Assembly: GCA_902465215.1 (NCBI GenBank)
Contig: CABQMM010000027.1
Coordinates: 1 to 9,618 of the forward strand
DNA length: 9,618 bases
Source of the DNA: an uncultured Bacillota bacterium
GTDB lineage: Bacteria; Bacillota; Clostridia; Peptostreptococcales; Anaerovoracaceae
Direction of reading: 5' to 3'
Positions 1 to 6,905 of the stretch are shown piece by piece (position 1 is the stretch's first letter; each line of letters opens with the position of its first letter). The translations under genes were made by a program, and so were the position numbers. The notes beneath the pieces were generated by a model. It saw only the letters and a program-made list of their open reading frames with translations. It was not told the DNA's origin and did not search any database.

Positions 1-1131
1 CTCTCGCTCAAGTGGCGTATAGCCTTGACAACCTCACTTTTGATAGGGGTAATCTGTGTGTCCATCAATCTTCTTCTCAGTTATTCCGGAAGCCGATATA
101 TGGACTCCATAGGGTCCTATGTATCCGAATGCGAAATCACCGTGGGCAGCGATTCGGAAGTTTTTAATCCGGAAACCGGCAAAACCGACAACAATCTTAC
201 TATTATAATCGACGGTATGCAAAAAGATTATTACTTTACGAACTGGTGCATCACATTCGCCGTAACGCTGCTCGGCGGAGTACTTGCGTATTTTGTGAGC
301 GGACATGCATTGAAGCCTTTACGGAATTTTGCGTCGCGTGTGGAGAATGTGCAGACTACAAACCTAACAGAGATGAAAATCACAGAAGATGTCATTCCGG
401 AGTTTCAGCATTTTAAAACTTCCTTTAACTGTATGATGGACCGCCTTGACGAAGGATTTAACGCTCAGCGTCAGTTTCCGGGAAATGCCGCGCATGAACT
501 CCGCACACCTCTTACGCTTATGCAGGCGCAGATCGAACTGTTTGCTGCCGAGCACCCCGACATCCTGCCGGAGACTGCGGATTTTCTGAAGCTGCTGGAA
601 GAGCAGACCGAGCGCATGGCGCAGATGACAAGAACTCTGCTTGAAATGAGTGAACTTCACACAATCCCGTGCAATGACAGGATCCAATTGTTTCCGATGA
701 TAGAAGAAATTTTTACGGATCTTGCTCCTCTCGCAGAAAAGAAGAGCGTCAGCCTTACGCATACCGGTGATGCCTTCATGACGGGAAGCGACACGCTGAT
801 CTATCGTCTGCTGTTTAATTTGATTGAAAATGCCATCCGCTATAATCGGGATAACGGAGCGGTAACCGTTTCGGTAACAGAGGATGATTCAGATCTTCTT
901 ATCAAAGTTTCCGATACCGGATTTGGAATTCCGAAAGAGTATCGCGATAGTATCTTTCAGCCCTTCTTCCGGGTTGACAAATCACGCAGCAGAGAATACG
1001 GAGGCGTGGGACTCGGCCTTTCACTCGTTTGGAATATAACTGCTCTTCACGGCGGCGAAATAAGGGCTGAAGAAAACCCAGAGTGTGGAACTTCCATGAC
1101 AGTCAGATTCCCGGCTTCTGACGAAAACTAA
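1..1131 (+). CDS. Sensor histidine kinase, 5'-truncated by window edge
   Basis: This is a membrane sensor kinase of a two-component system, which autophosphorylates a histidine and passes the phosphate to a response regulator. The frame is open to base 1. The first in-frame start (TTG at 25) falls inside a membrane helix and is preceded by coding-like residues LSLKWRIA, so the true start lies upstream. Numbering from that TTG, a membrane segment spans about 3-20, a short external loop 21-71, a second membrane segment 72-92 and a HAMP region about 95-147. The H-box AAHELRTPL has the phospho-acceptor His157. The N-box is NLIENAIRYN (Asn266), G1 is DTGFG (297-301), the F-box is around FQPFF (311-315) and G2 is GVGLGL (327-332). 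All ATP-binding motifs are intact. The partner regulator is probably just outside the window to the left. The gene is convergent with the cyclase-family gene, and no link to the sigma-54 cluster is visible. Confidence 0.92.
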   Translation, partial: LSLKWRIALTTSLLIGVICVSINLLLSYSGSRYMDSIGSYVSECEITVGSDSEVFNPETGKTDNNLTIIIDGMQKDYYFTNWCITFAVTLLGGVLAYFVSGHALKPLRNFASRVENVQTTNLTEMKITEDVIPEFQHFKTSFNCMMDRLDEGFNAQRQFPGNAAHELRTPLTLMQAQIELFAAEHPDILPETADFLKLLEEQTERMAQMTRTLLEMSELHTIPCNDRIQLFPMIEEIFTDLAPLAEKKSVSLTHTGDAFMTGSDTLIYRLLFNLIENAIRYNRDNGAVTVSVTEDDSDLLIKVSDTGFGIPKEYRDSIFQPFFRVDKSRSREYGGVGLGLSLVWNITALHGGEIRAEENPECGTSMTVRFPASDEN

Positions 1132-1215
1132 GCTTTCTTTTTTAAAACGGACTGCAAGTCGGAGCTTTTGGACAGCAAAGCACGGGAATGGCTATCGGTA
1201 TGTGGAATTATAATT

Positions 1216-1866
1216 TTAATCAGACCAAAACGCCACGGCTCTAAGCGGAGCACCGTCGGCGTTTTTCCATTTCAGCGGCAGTGCGAAGAACCAGAACAGG
1301 TCCTTGCCGCATTTATCGAGATTGCAGAGATTTTCGATGTTAATAATTTCATGCTTGCGGAAAAGTTTCTTGTGACGCGTCAGGTTTGCATCGGGAATCG
1401 GATCCATGCCGATAACATCAAAACCAATGCCTTTCTTTTCCGTGTTAAGGATGAAGTCTAAAACTTCGTCATTGATGCAAGGGTAATCACCGAAATAACG
1501 GTCGCTGCCCCAGTGCTTATCCCAGCCAAGATAAAAGAGCAGAAAGTCAGCAGCTTTTGCTTTTTCGATGTCCGCTTTTTTCAGTTCAGCCATAGTGATA
1601 GTCTCGCTTTCTGCAAGATGCGTGCAGTCGACAACCAGTGCTTTTCCTGCAAATTGCTCAATCGGAAGTGCGTCCAGAGTTGTTCTGTCCGCAAACAGAT
1701 GAGCGGGTGGATCCACATGAGTTCCGGTGTGCGAATACATGGAAAGAAGGGTCTCTTTAAATCCGTCTCTCTCGTATGTATTTGCCTGTTTTAAAACCGG
1801 TGGCTCGGTGCCCGGATAAACCGGCATATCTTCGGAAATCGTATGCGTCAAATCGATAATTTTCAT
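1216..1866 (-). CDS. Cyclase family / kynurenine-formamidase-like metal hydrolase
   Basis: This 216-residue protein belongs to the cyclase family, whose studied members include bacterial arylformamidase (KynB) and isatin hydrolase. These are zinc or manganese enzymes that cut amide-type bonds. The N-terminus MKIIDLTHTISEDMPVYPG is typical. The metal motif HTGTHVDPPAH (46-56) supplies His46, His50, Asp52 and His56. His165 and Glu178 sit where KynB has its later His and Glu. The start at 1866 is chosen because an AAGGGGG ribosome site lies 7 bases upstream; the frame stays open for 15 more codons, but those lack family similarity. It is the third gene of a minus-strand series, 41 bases after the CatA-like gene, and so may share its transcript. 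No kynurenine-pathway neighbours are present, so an N-formylkynurenine role is not supported by context; an N-acyl or cyclic amide substrate is equally possible. Confidence 0.85.
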   Translation of the reverse strand: MKIIDLTHTISEDMPVYPGTEPPVLKQANTYERDGFKETLLSMYSHTGTHVDPPAHLFADRTTLDALPIEQFAGKALVVDCTHLAESETITMAELKKADIEKAKAADFLLFYLGWDKHWGSDRYFGDYPCINDEVLDFILNTEKKGIGFDVIGMDPIPDANLTRHKKLFRKHEIINIENLCNLDKCGKDLFWFFALPLKWKNADGAPLRAVAFWSD

Positions 1867-1907
1867 GATAAAACCCCCTTCTCGCAAAATTTCCTGCCTC
1901 CATTTTA

Positions 1908-2579
1908 TCACAAATTCAAAAACTTATCAAAAATATTTGCATGCTTTTGCAGCGTTTTCAAAAACAAATGCACATGCCAGCCGTCGGATGCGGCATGATG
2001 GCAAGTCAGGGAAAGCGGCAAAATTGTTTGTCCGTCTTTCTCGTAATATTTCCCTGCCTCGACTGACGGAAAAAAATAATCGCTTTTTTCATAGGAATGC
2101 ACGGCAAAATGTTTGAAAGAAATCCAAGGCACGCAAGATACCGTATAAGCATTTGGCGGCGGAACCTGTCCCGGCTTTGCGAGTATGCCGCGTGTTTGAC
2201 CGAAAGCATTTTTATCCTCCAGATATGCGTTACAAAAGGCAGAAAAGCAATCGTCGAACTCCGTCCACATTAAACTGAACGTTTTCGTGTCATCATGGAA
2301 AGCTGCATACAGCGGTGTCAGCGTATTATAATATCCCAAAGTGCCATCCTTCAAAGCCATGCGAAATTCAGGCTGTTCATTCAGGGCTTTCGTGACAAGC
2401 CAAAGATATGCCGGAAAAAATTTAAGCCCCGAAGCGCGGAGCACGGCAAGCAGTTTCGTGATGTCAATTTCCGTGGTAATGGAATAGCCTGTTGGCGCCA
2501 TCTTGGAAAAATAGTAAAAAACCTCGCCTCTCGGCAGCTCTGCGAGATTCACCGGTGTAAATTCAATTTTTGTTTTCAT
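1908..2579 (-). CDS. CatA-like (chloramphenicol acetyltransferase family) O-acetyltransferase
   Basis: This 223-residue protein belongs to the trimeric type-A chloramphenicol acetyltransferase family, which moves an acetyl group from acetyl-CoA to a hydroxyl. The catalytic motif HHAASDGWH spans 194-202, putting the catalytic His at 195 and the structural Asp at 199, exactly the classical CAT numbering. Ser148 and Trp152 (in SCVPW) also match the conserved oxyanion-site region. The N-terminal segment SKMAPTGYSITTEIDIT matches the CAT strand near the substrate pocket, and length is normal for the family. The start at 2579 has a perfect AAGGAGG site 6 bases upstream; a TTG at 2630 would add 17 residues but has no ribosome site. 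That AAGGAGG lies in a long hairpin (separate entry). The gene sits 85 bases after the dipeptidase gene and 41 before the cyclase-family gene. Many relatives do not act on chloramphenicol, so resistance is unproven. Confidence 0.88.
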   Translation of the reverse strand: MKTKIEFTPVNLAELPRGEVFYYFSKMAPTGYSITTEIDITKLLAVLRASGLKFFPAYLWLVTKALNEQPEFRMALKDGTLGYYNTLTPLYAAFHDDTKTFSLMWTEFDDCFSAFCNAYLEDKNAFGQTRGILAKPGQVPPPNAYTVSCVPWISFKHFAVHSYEKSDYFFPSVEAGKYYEKDGQTILPLSLTCHHAASDGWHVHLFLKTLQKHANIFDKFLNL

Positions 2580-2583
2580 AAAA

Positions 2584-2624
2584 AACCTCCTTACAGCGAA
2601 TAGTTTATCCTTTGCAAGGAGGTT
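2584..2624 (-). promoter_or_regulatory. Hairpin hiding the CatA-like ribosome site; possible attenuator or terminator
   Basis: Read on the minus strand, AACCTCCTT (2624-2616) pairs perfectly with AAGGAGGTT (2592-2584), which contains the complete ribosome binding site of the CatA-like gene. The stem continues inward with G-U, C-G and A-U pairs, a 2x2 internal loop, then five more pairs closing on a three-base AAC loop. Including the last two bases of the 3' arm, six Ts run up to the ATG at 2579, so the element resembles both a translation-blocking hairpin and an intrinsic terminator. It lies about 40 bases after the dipeptidase stop codon. Classical Gram-positive cat genes use a ribosome-site hairpin for translational attenuation, but I see no convincing leader peptide here. 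The structure is seen; its role is inferred. Confidence 0.7.
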
Positions 2625-2664
2625 ATTCAATCGACGCTTCGTAGATAAAAAATGGATTTTCGGT

Positions 2665-3627
2665 TTATTTTCCTATGATATCCCGCATAGCGCGAAGTAT
2701 ATTGCCGTGAAGGAGAAGATCAATCTGATCCTCGCTATAGTACTTATGCATTGCATCGATTATCTTATCGAAGCCGGAGTAGTCAACCAGCTCTCCGGTC
2801 GTGTCAATACCGTCAAAATCAGAGCCAAAGCCGACATGCTCAATGCCCGCCTTATCAACCATATAATTAAGATGCGTGATGATTTGTTCAACGGTTGCGT
2901 AATCAGACCCTTCCTTTAAGAAGGAGCATTCAAAATTCACGCCGGCTACACCGCCTGCTTCGCCAAGTGTTTTGAGCTGGTCATCGGTAAGATTACGTTT
3001 ATGAGGGCAAAGGGCCTTTGCGCAGGAATGTGTTGCAAGGAACGGTTTCCTGCTGTGACGGGCTACATCGTAAAAACCGCCTTCGGACATATGGGAAACA
3101 TCGATAATCATGCCAAGTTCATTCATTTTATCGACTACTTCCAGTCCAAAAGGAGTCAGGCCTTGTGCGTTTTGCTGCGGGTCATCGTAACACGGATAGC
3201 CCATCGAATTTGGGAATCCCCACAGTAATGTCAGCAGACGAACTCCCATATCGTAAACTTCCTGAATTCTTTCGATTTTGCCATCGACAAAAACACCGTC
3301 CTCAATTGTAAGGAAAGAGGAAAGATAGCCTTCTTCTGCATTTTTGAGAATATCTGTGGCGCAGAATGCCGGACGCAGGATGTCGTGGTTGTCCTGAATT
3401 TCGGAAATGTAGTTTTTGTAAATTGCCTTGAACAGGTCGTAAGGATCCATCGTTTTCATTTCGCGACGGGAAAGGTAGATCGCAAAGAACTGTCCCATGC
3501 CGCCGTGTTCCTTCATCATTTGCAGGTTCAAATGCCCCTTTCCGTCACGCAGGGAGCGATCTTCGTGCCTCCAGCACTCGATTAAAGTATCGCAGTGCAT
3601 ATCTAAAATTTTCATTGTTTGTTTCAT
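2665..3627 (-). CDS. Membrane dipeptidase (renal dipeptidase type, peptidase M19)
   Basis: This 320-residue cytoplasmic M19 metallo-dipeptidase hydrolyses dipeptides using two zinc ions. The family is known for accepting dipeptides with a D-residue at the C-terminal position. All metal ligands are visible: His11 and Asp13 in MHCDT, the bridging Glu109 in TIEDG, His179 in DVSHMSE, His200 in ATHSCA, and Asp270 in GSDFDG. No signal peptide or lipobox is present, so it should act inside the cell on imported or internally made dipeptides. The ATG at 3627 is preceded by GGGAGG at 9 bases spacing. It is first in a minus-strand series with the CatA-like and cyclase-family genes and diverges from the racemase gene. 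A sigma-54 promoter lies 40-55 bases upstream. M19 plus a racemase suggests processing of D-containing dipeptides, which is an inference. Confidence 0.94.
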   Translation of the reverse strand: MKQTMKILDMHCDTLIECWRHEDRSLRDGKGHLNLQMMKEHGGMGQFFAIYLSRREMKTMDPYDLFKAIYKNYISEIQDNHDILRPAFCATDILKNAEEGYLSSFLTIEDGVFVDGKIERIQEVYDMGVRLLTLLWGFPNSMGYPCYDDPQQNAQGLTPFGLEVVDKMNELGMIIDVSHMSEGGFYDVARHSRKPFLATHSCAKALCPHKRNLTDDQLKTLGEAGGVAGVNFECSFLKEGSDYATVEQIITHLNYMVDKAGIEHVGFGSDFDGIDTTGELVDYSGFDKIIDAMHKYYSEDQIDLLLHGNILRAMRDIIGK

Positions 3628-3666
3628 ACTTGCATACCTCCCGGAATCATTATATGATATTTAATA

Positions 3667-3682
3667 AGCAAAAAATATGCCA
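3667..3682 (-). promoter_or_regulatory. Sigma-54 (-24/-12) promoter of the dipeptidase gene
   Basis: The minus strand reads TGGCATATTTTTTGCT, against the consensus TGGCACGNNNNTTGCW. GG and GC are separated by exactly 10 bases and every strongly conserved base is present. The predicted start of transcription is near 3656, giving a leader of about 29 bases that includes the ribosome site at 3637-3642. It points at the dipeptidase gene and may drive the two genes beyond it. Confidence 0.8.
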
Positions 3683-3692
3683 TGACAAAAAT

Positions 3693-3708
3693 CGGCACGA
3701 AATTTGCT
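3693..3708 (+). promoter_or_regulatory. Sigma-54 (-24/-12) promoter of the racemase gene
   Basis: The plus strand reads CGGCACGAAATTTGCT, differing from the consensus TGGCACGNNNNTTGCW only at its first base, with exact GG-N10-GC spacing. The predicted start of transcription is near 3719, leaving a leader of about 35 bases with an AAAGGAG ribosome site at 3737-3743. Its -24 end lies only 10 bases from the -24 end of the opposite-facing dipeptidase promoter. Confidence 0.82.
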
Positions 3709-3753
3709 TTCTTTTTCTGTACCGAATGACGTAGCAAAAGGAGAGAATAGGAA

Positions 3754-4887
3754 ATGAAAGAATTGAAAGAGAGAGAAACGACAGAACTTTTGAGAGATAC
3801 CTATATTGAAATAGATCTTGGCAAACTCGAGAAAAATGTAAAAATGATTAAAGATATGATGGGCGAAGGAGTGGCACTGACGGCTGTTATCAAGGCAAAC
3901 GGATACGGGCACGGTGCGCTGCAAATTGCAAAACCGATTATGGAAGCAGGAGCGGACTATCTGGCTGTTGCCACTTTGACGGAGGCATTGGAATTACGCG
4001 GACAATATGCGGACTATCCGATTCTGATTATGGGGCATACACCGAATAGATTATTACACCATATTGCAGAAAAGCACCTTACGCAGACCATTTTTTCTTT
4101 TGAGCAGGCAGAGATTCTGAATGCGCTCGGAGAGGCGCAGCATGAGCAAGTTAAGGTGCATCTGAAAGTAGATACGGGCTTTCATCGGCTCGGCAAAATG
4201 CCGTCGGCAGAATACCGGGAAGAAATCAAAAAAATATGTGCTTTGCCATATATAGATGCAGAAGGAATTTTCAGCCATTTGGCGTTAGTCAATGAAGAGG
4301 AAAATGAAAAACAATACCACATGTTTACGGAATTTTTAGATACGCTTGCGGAAGAGGGGTGCAGTTTCCGGTATTGCCACATAGCAGACAGTATCGCCTG
4401 CGTAGATTATCCGAAGTACCGAATGAATATGGTGCGCCCGGGTGCTCTTTTGTACGGAATGAGGGGCTATCACAAAGGATTTCTTCCGGTCGAACAGTGT
4501 CTAAGCTTCAAAACAGCGGTTTCACAGCTGCACGAAATTGAGGCGGGAGAAGGTGTAAGTTATGATTTTCTTTGGAAAGCGAATAGAAAAAGCCTGATTG
4601 CAACTTTGCCGTTTGGCTATGCGGACGGTTATCCGAGAAATCTTCGCGACAAAGGATATGTTATAATCAACGGGCAGAAAGCACCGATTGTAGGTGTTAT
4701 CTGTATGGATCAATGTATGGCGGATGTTACGGATGTTGAGGGTGTTTGCTGTGGCAGCGAGGCGATTATATACGGTGACGGAAGCGACGGCAGCATGACG
4801 ATTGATGAGGCGAGTAAATTATCGGGGACGAATAAAAATGACATTCTTGCAAGGCTGACTGCCCGGCCGCCCCGGATTTACAGATAG
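3754..4887 (+). CDS. alr: Alanine racemase family (PLP-dependent fold-type III)
   Basis: This 377-residue PLP enzyme interconverts L- and D-alanine or a related amino acid in the cytoplasm. The PLP-binding lysine is Lys47 in AVIKANGYGHG, and the second catalytic base is Tyr270 in GEGVSY. Arg228 in VRPGALLYG matches the arginine that contacts the pyridine nitrogen, Arg145 lies in VDTGFHRLG, and the C-terminal domain carries the MDQCMADVT signature. Length is normal apart from about 13 extra N-terminal residues before the usual first strand. The start is supported by AAAGGAG 10 bases upstream. The residues after the catalytic Tyr (DFLW) differ from the common GR(T/R) form, so specificity may not be strictly alanine. 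A sigma-54 promoter and dipeptidase/amidohydrolase neighbours suggest a catabolic rather than cell-wall racemase; the assignment to the family is firm, the substrate is inferred. Confidence 0.93.
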   Translation: MKELKERETTELLRDTYIEIDLGKLEKNVKMIKDMMGEGVALTAVIKANGYGHGALQIAKPIMEAGADYLAVATLTEALELRGQYADYPILIMGHTPNRLLHHIAEKHLTQTIFSFEQAEILNALGEAQHEQVKVHLKVDTGFHRLGKMPSAEYREEIKKICALPYIDAEGIFSHLALVNEEENEKQYHMFTEFLDTLAEEGCSFRYCHIADSIACVDYPKYRMNMVRPGALLYGMRGYHKGFLPVEQCLSFKTAVSQLHEIEAGEGVSYDFLWKANRKSLIATLPFGYADGYPRNLRDKGYVIINGQKAPIVGVICMDQCMADVTDVEGVCCGSEAIIYGDGSDGSMTIDEASKLSGTNKNDILARLTARPPRIYR

Positions 4888-4903
4888 TGTGCAGCGGACG
4901 GAC

Positions 4904-4932
4904 TTGCAGAGCGGCCTGCCGCAAGGTATAAT
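4904..4932 (+). promoter_or_regulatory. Sigma-70-type promoter of the sigma-54 activator gene
   Basis: TTGCAG at 4904-4909 and a perfect TATAAT at 4927-4932 are separated by 17 bases. They lie 60 bases before the activator start codon and after the racemase stop. This lets the activator be made independently of sigma-54, although readthrough from the racemase gene is also possible because no terminator lies between them. A dyad, CTTGC (4903-4907) and GCAAG (4921-4925), fills the spacer. Confidence 0.65.
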
Positions 4933-4992
4933 AGACTTATACAGCATGAGGCAGACTGCAAAGTGAGAAAATAGACAAGGGGTGCACAAGAA

Positions 4993-6846
4993 ATGCTCAA
5001 TTACAGCGAAGGAAGAGTGCTGGAGCAGATTATGGAAAATCTGAACCAGGGAATCGTATATGTGGATCGGGAAAGAAAAATCCGCTTATGCAATAAGAAG
5101 GCAAAAGAAATCACGGGAATCGCCTTTGGCGCACATGACAGTCATGCGGCGGGCTGGATTGCCGATGGTGATGTTGTCATTCTTGCGGACAATATGCTCG
5201 GAGAGGATGACGGTAATCTGGATGCTGAAGAACTTCGGACGCTGAATATCAGGACTGAAATTAAAAAGGACGAGATGCTTGTGGCGGTCGGCGTGTACCG
5301 GAACGAGAAAATAGACCCTGTTTTTAAACATGTCAGAGAGCATAATCTTGGGGTCCCGCTTACAGTAGATGTAAATTACTATGGATTTTCGATTAAATCA
5401 TCTATTGATACGAGCAAAAAAATAACGGAAATTACGGTAAATGAAAAGGCTTACGCTTTGCCGTATTATCGGGCAATTGCAAATATGGTAGTCATCGACG
5501 GACGTACCGGAGGTGTGAAGTTCTTTCAGGCAAAGGGCTACAGCACACGCGGAGAGGACGCGGGAGAACTCTTGCGAGGAAAACCGTTTCAGGCGAAGAA
5601 AAACGAAGCCAATGACAGAGATGTCTTAGGAAAGCCGTTTTTAGAGCTGTTCGATGATTCCGAGCTCAGTGCGATGCTTTTCAGCGTTATGGACGGCAAA
5701 GCAGGACCGGTGAAAAACTGGATATATGAAATGAATAAAAGACCCGTAATCTGCAATATCTTTCCGGGCGGAACGGAAAGGAACGACAAAGGTTTTGACG
5801 GCGTATTCCTTACCATTGAAGACGCGGCAAGGCTTGAGACGATTATGGAAGAACGAAACGAAATTTTGCGGCAGATAGAAATACGGAATGAATATGTCAA
5901 TCAGAGAGAAACTGCGGATTTCCCGGAGGAGCTTTTGGATGATTTCGCGGGCAGGAGTGAGAAGGCAAAGGCTGTAAAATATATGGCGTATAAGGCGTCG
6001 CAGAGCCGGTTTAATGTTTTGCTGACCGGAGAGAGCGGCACAGGAAAGACGAAACTGGCCCGGGCGATTCACAGGCTTGGGAATCCACAGGCGCCTTTTG
6101 TCGAGGTAAACTGTACCGCAATTGCACCATCATTGTTTGAAAGTGAACTTTTCGGCTATGTCGGAGGAGCGTTTACCGGCGCAAAAAGTGAAGGCAAAAT
6201 CGGTTTTTTTGAGGCGGCTGATAAGGGCACCATTTTCCTTGATGAAATCGGCGAGATGGCGCCGGAGATTCAGGTAAAACTTTTGCATGTTTTGCAGAAT
6301 AAGACGATTTACAGAGTTGGTTCCTCTAAGCCTGTGAAAATTGATGTGCGCGTTATCGCAGCGACGAATAAAAATGTCGAAGAAGAGGTTGCACAGGGCA
6401 GAATAAGGCAGGATTTATATTACCGCTTGAATGTTTTTCCAATTCATGTTCCGCCGATCCGTGAACACAAGGCAGACTTATATCTTTTGATTAATCAGCT
6501 TTTGCGGGGGATTTGTGAGGATTACGGACTGGAACCGAAGCAGTTTTCGGGAGAGGCGATTCAGAAGATGCTTTCTTATGACTGGCCGGGAAATGTCAGA
6601 GAATTGGAAAACGTTATTGAACGCGCAATCAGTATTTGCGATTCAGATATTGTTTATGCGGAACACCTGTGCATAGGTAGCGACAGGGCACCTGTGACGA
6701 TGAGGGAGATTCTTGCACAGGAAGAAAAGCGCGTGATGGAAATGACTTTGATGAAGTATAACGGAGATAAGCAAAAGGCTATGGAAGAACTCGATATTTC
6801 CAAGAGCGTATTTTACGATAAACTGAAGAAGTATGGAATCAAATAA
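4993..6846 (+). CDS. Sigma-54-dependent transcriptional activator (split PAS, AAA+, Fis-type HTH)
   Basis: This 617-residue enhancer-binding protein uses ATP to open promoters held by sigma-54 RNA polymerase. The AAA+ core is complete: Walker A GESGTGKT (346-353), the sigma-54 contact loop GAFTGA (392-397), Walker B GTIFLDEIGE (412-421), the arginine-finger region around Arg478 in DLYYRLN, and sensor II WPGNVRELEN (531-540). A Fis-type helix-turn-helix lies about 580-617. There is no phospho-receiver domain. The N-terminus begins like a PAS domain (about 9-45, NQGIVYVDRERKIRLCNKKA) and resumes PAS-like at about 208-285 (GKPFLELF through FLTIEDAARL), leaving about 160 unassigned residues between; this may be an inserted ligand-sensing part. 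A probable linker helix follows (280-308). The start has an AAGGGG site 10 bases upstream. Nearby sigma-54 promoters are the obvious targets; the ligand is unknown. Confidence 0.95.
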   Translation: MLNYSEGRVLEQIMENLNQGIVYVDRERKIRLCNKKAKEITGIAFGAHDSHAAGWIADGDVVILADNMLGEDDGNLDAEELRTLNIRTEIKKDEMLVAVGVYRNEKIDPVFKHVREHNLGVPLTVDVNYYGFSIKSSIDTSKKITEITVNEKAYALPYYRAIANMVVIDGRTGGVKFFQAKGYSTRGEDAGELLRGKPFQAKKNEANDRDVLGKPFLELFDDSELSAMLFSVMDGKAGPVKNWIYEMNKRPVICNIFPGGTERNDKGFDGVFLTIEDAARLETIMEERNEILRQIEIRNEYVNQRETADFPEELLDDFAGRSEKAKAVKYMAYKASQSRFNVLLTGESGTGKTKLARAIHRLGNPQAPFVEVNCTAIAPSLFESELFGYVGGAFTGAKSEGKIGFFEAADKGTIFLDEIGEMAPEIQVKLLHVLQNKTIYRVGSSKPVKIDVRVIAATNKNVEEEVAQGRIRQDLYYRLNVFPIHVPPIREHKADLYLLINQLLRGICEDYGLEPKQFSGEAIQKMLSYDWPGNVRELENVIERAISICDSDIVYAEHLCIGSDRAPVTMREILAQEEKRVMEMTLMKYNGDKQKAMEELDISKSVFYDKLKKYGIK

Positions 6847-6889
6847 CGGCAGGAGATATGAAATTACGGCAAAATCTCCTGCCGTTTTT
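6845..6889 (+). terminator. Intrinsic terminator after the sigma-54 activator
   Basis: AACGGCAGGAGAT (6845-6857) pairs with ATCTCCTGCCGTT (6874-6886) to give a 13-base-pair stem with a 16-base loop, followed by a T-run to 6889. The stem begins in the activator stop codon. It should end plus-strand transcription before the convergent M20D gene. The minus-strand side has only a poor T-run, so it is less likely to be bidirectional. Confidence 0.92.
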
Positions 6890-6905
6890 AGGTTCAGAAA
6901 AAGTG

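Noticed and set aside
25..27. TTG as the start of the histidine kinase
   Set aside because: The frame is open to the window edge with kinase-like residues, and the TTG falls at the first membrane helix; the gene is cut by the window.
1132..1215. Possible terminator between the kinase and cyclase-family genes
   Set aside because: There are T- and A-rich runs and a four-base GACT/AGTC dyad, but no stem of convincing length on either strand.
2580..2630. A leader peptide or 17-residue N-terminal extension for the CatA-like gene
   Set aside because: The only upstream start is a TTG without a ribosome site, the frame has no stop before the gene, and the CAT family begins near MKTKIEF.
3619..3635. 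Three-codon ATG-CAA-GTA-TGA frame overlapping the dipeptidase start
   Set aside because: Its ATG directly abuts the ribosome site with no usable spacing, so it is probably coincidental.
3649..3654. TATAAT on the minus strand upstream of the dipeptidase gene
   Set aside because: It lacks a -35 box at 16-18 bases, and a start from it would place the ribosome site at the very 5' end of the RNA. The sigma-54 site fits much better.
4896..4907. GG...GC pair upstream of the activator gene as a sigma-54 promoter
   Set aside because: The spacing is 8 rather than 10 bases and the flanking consensus is missing; a sigma-70 promoter fits.
4911..4922. GCGG-CCTG-CCGC as a terminator for the racemase gene
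   Set aside because: The stem is only four base pairs, has no T-run, and sits inside the promoter spacer of the next gene.
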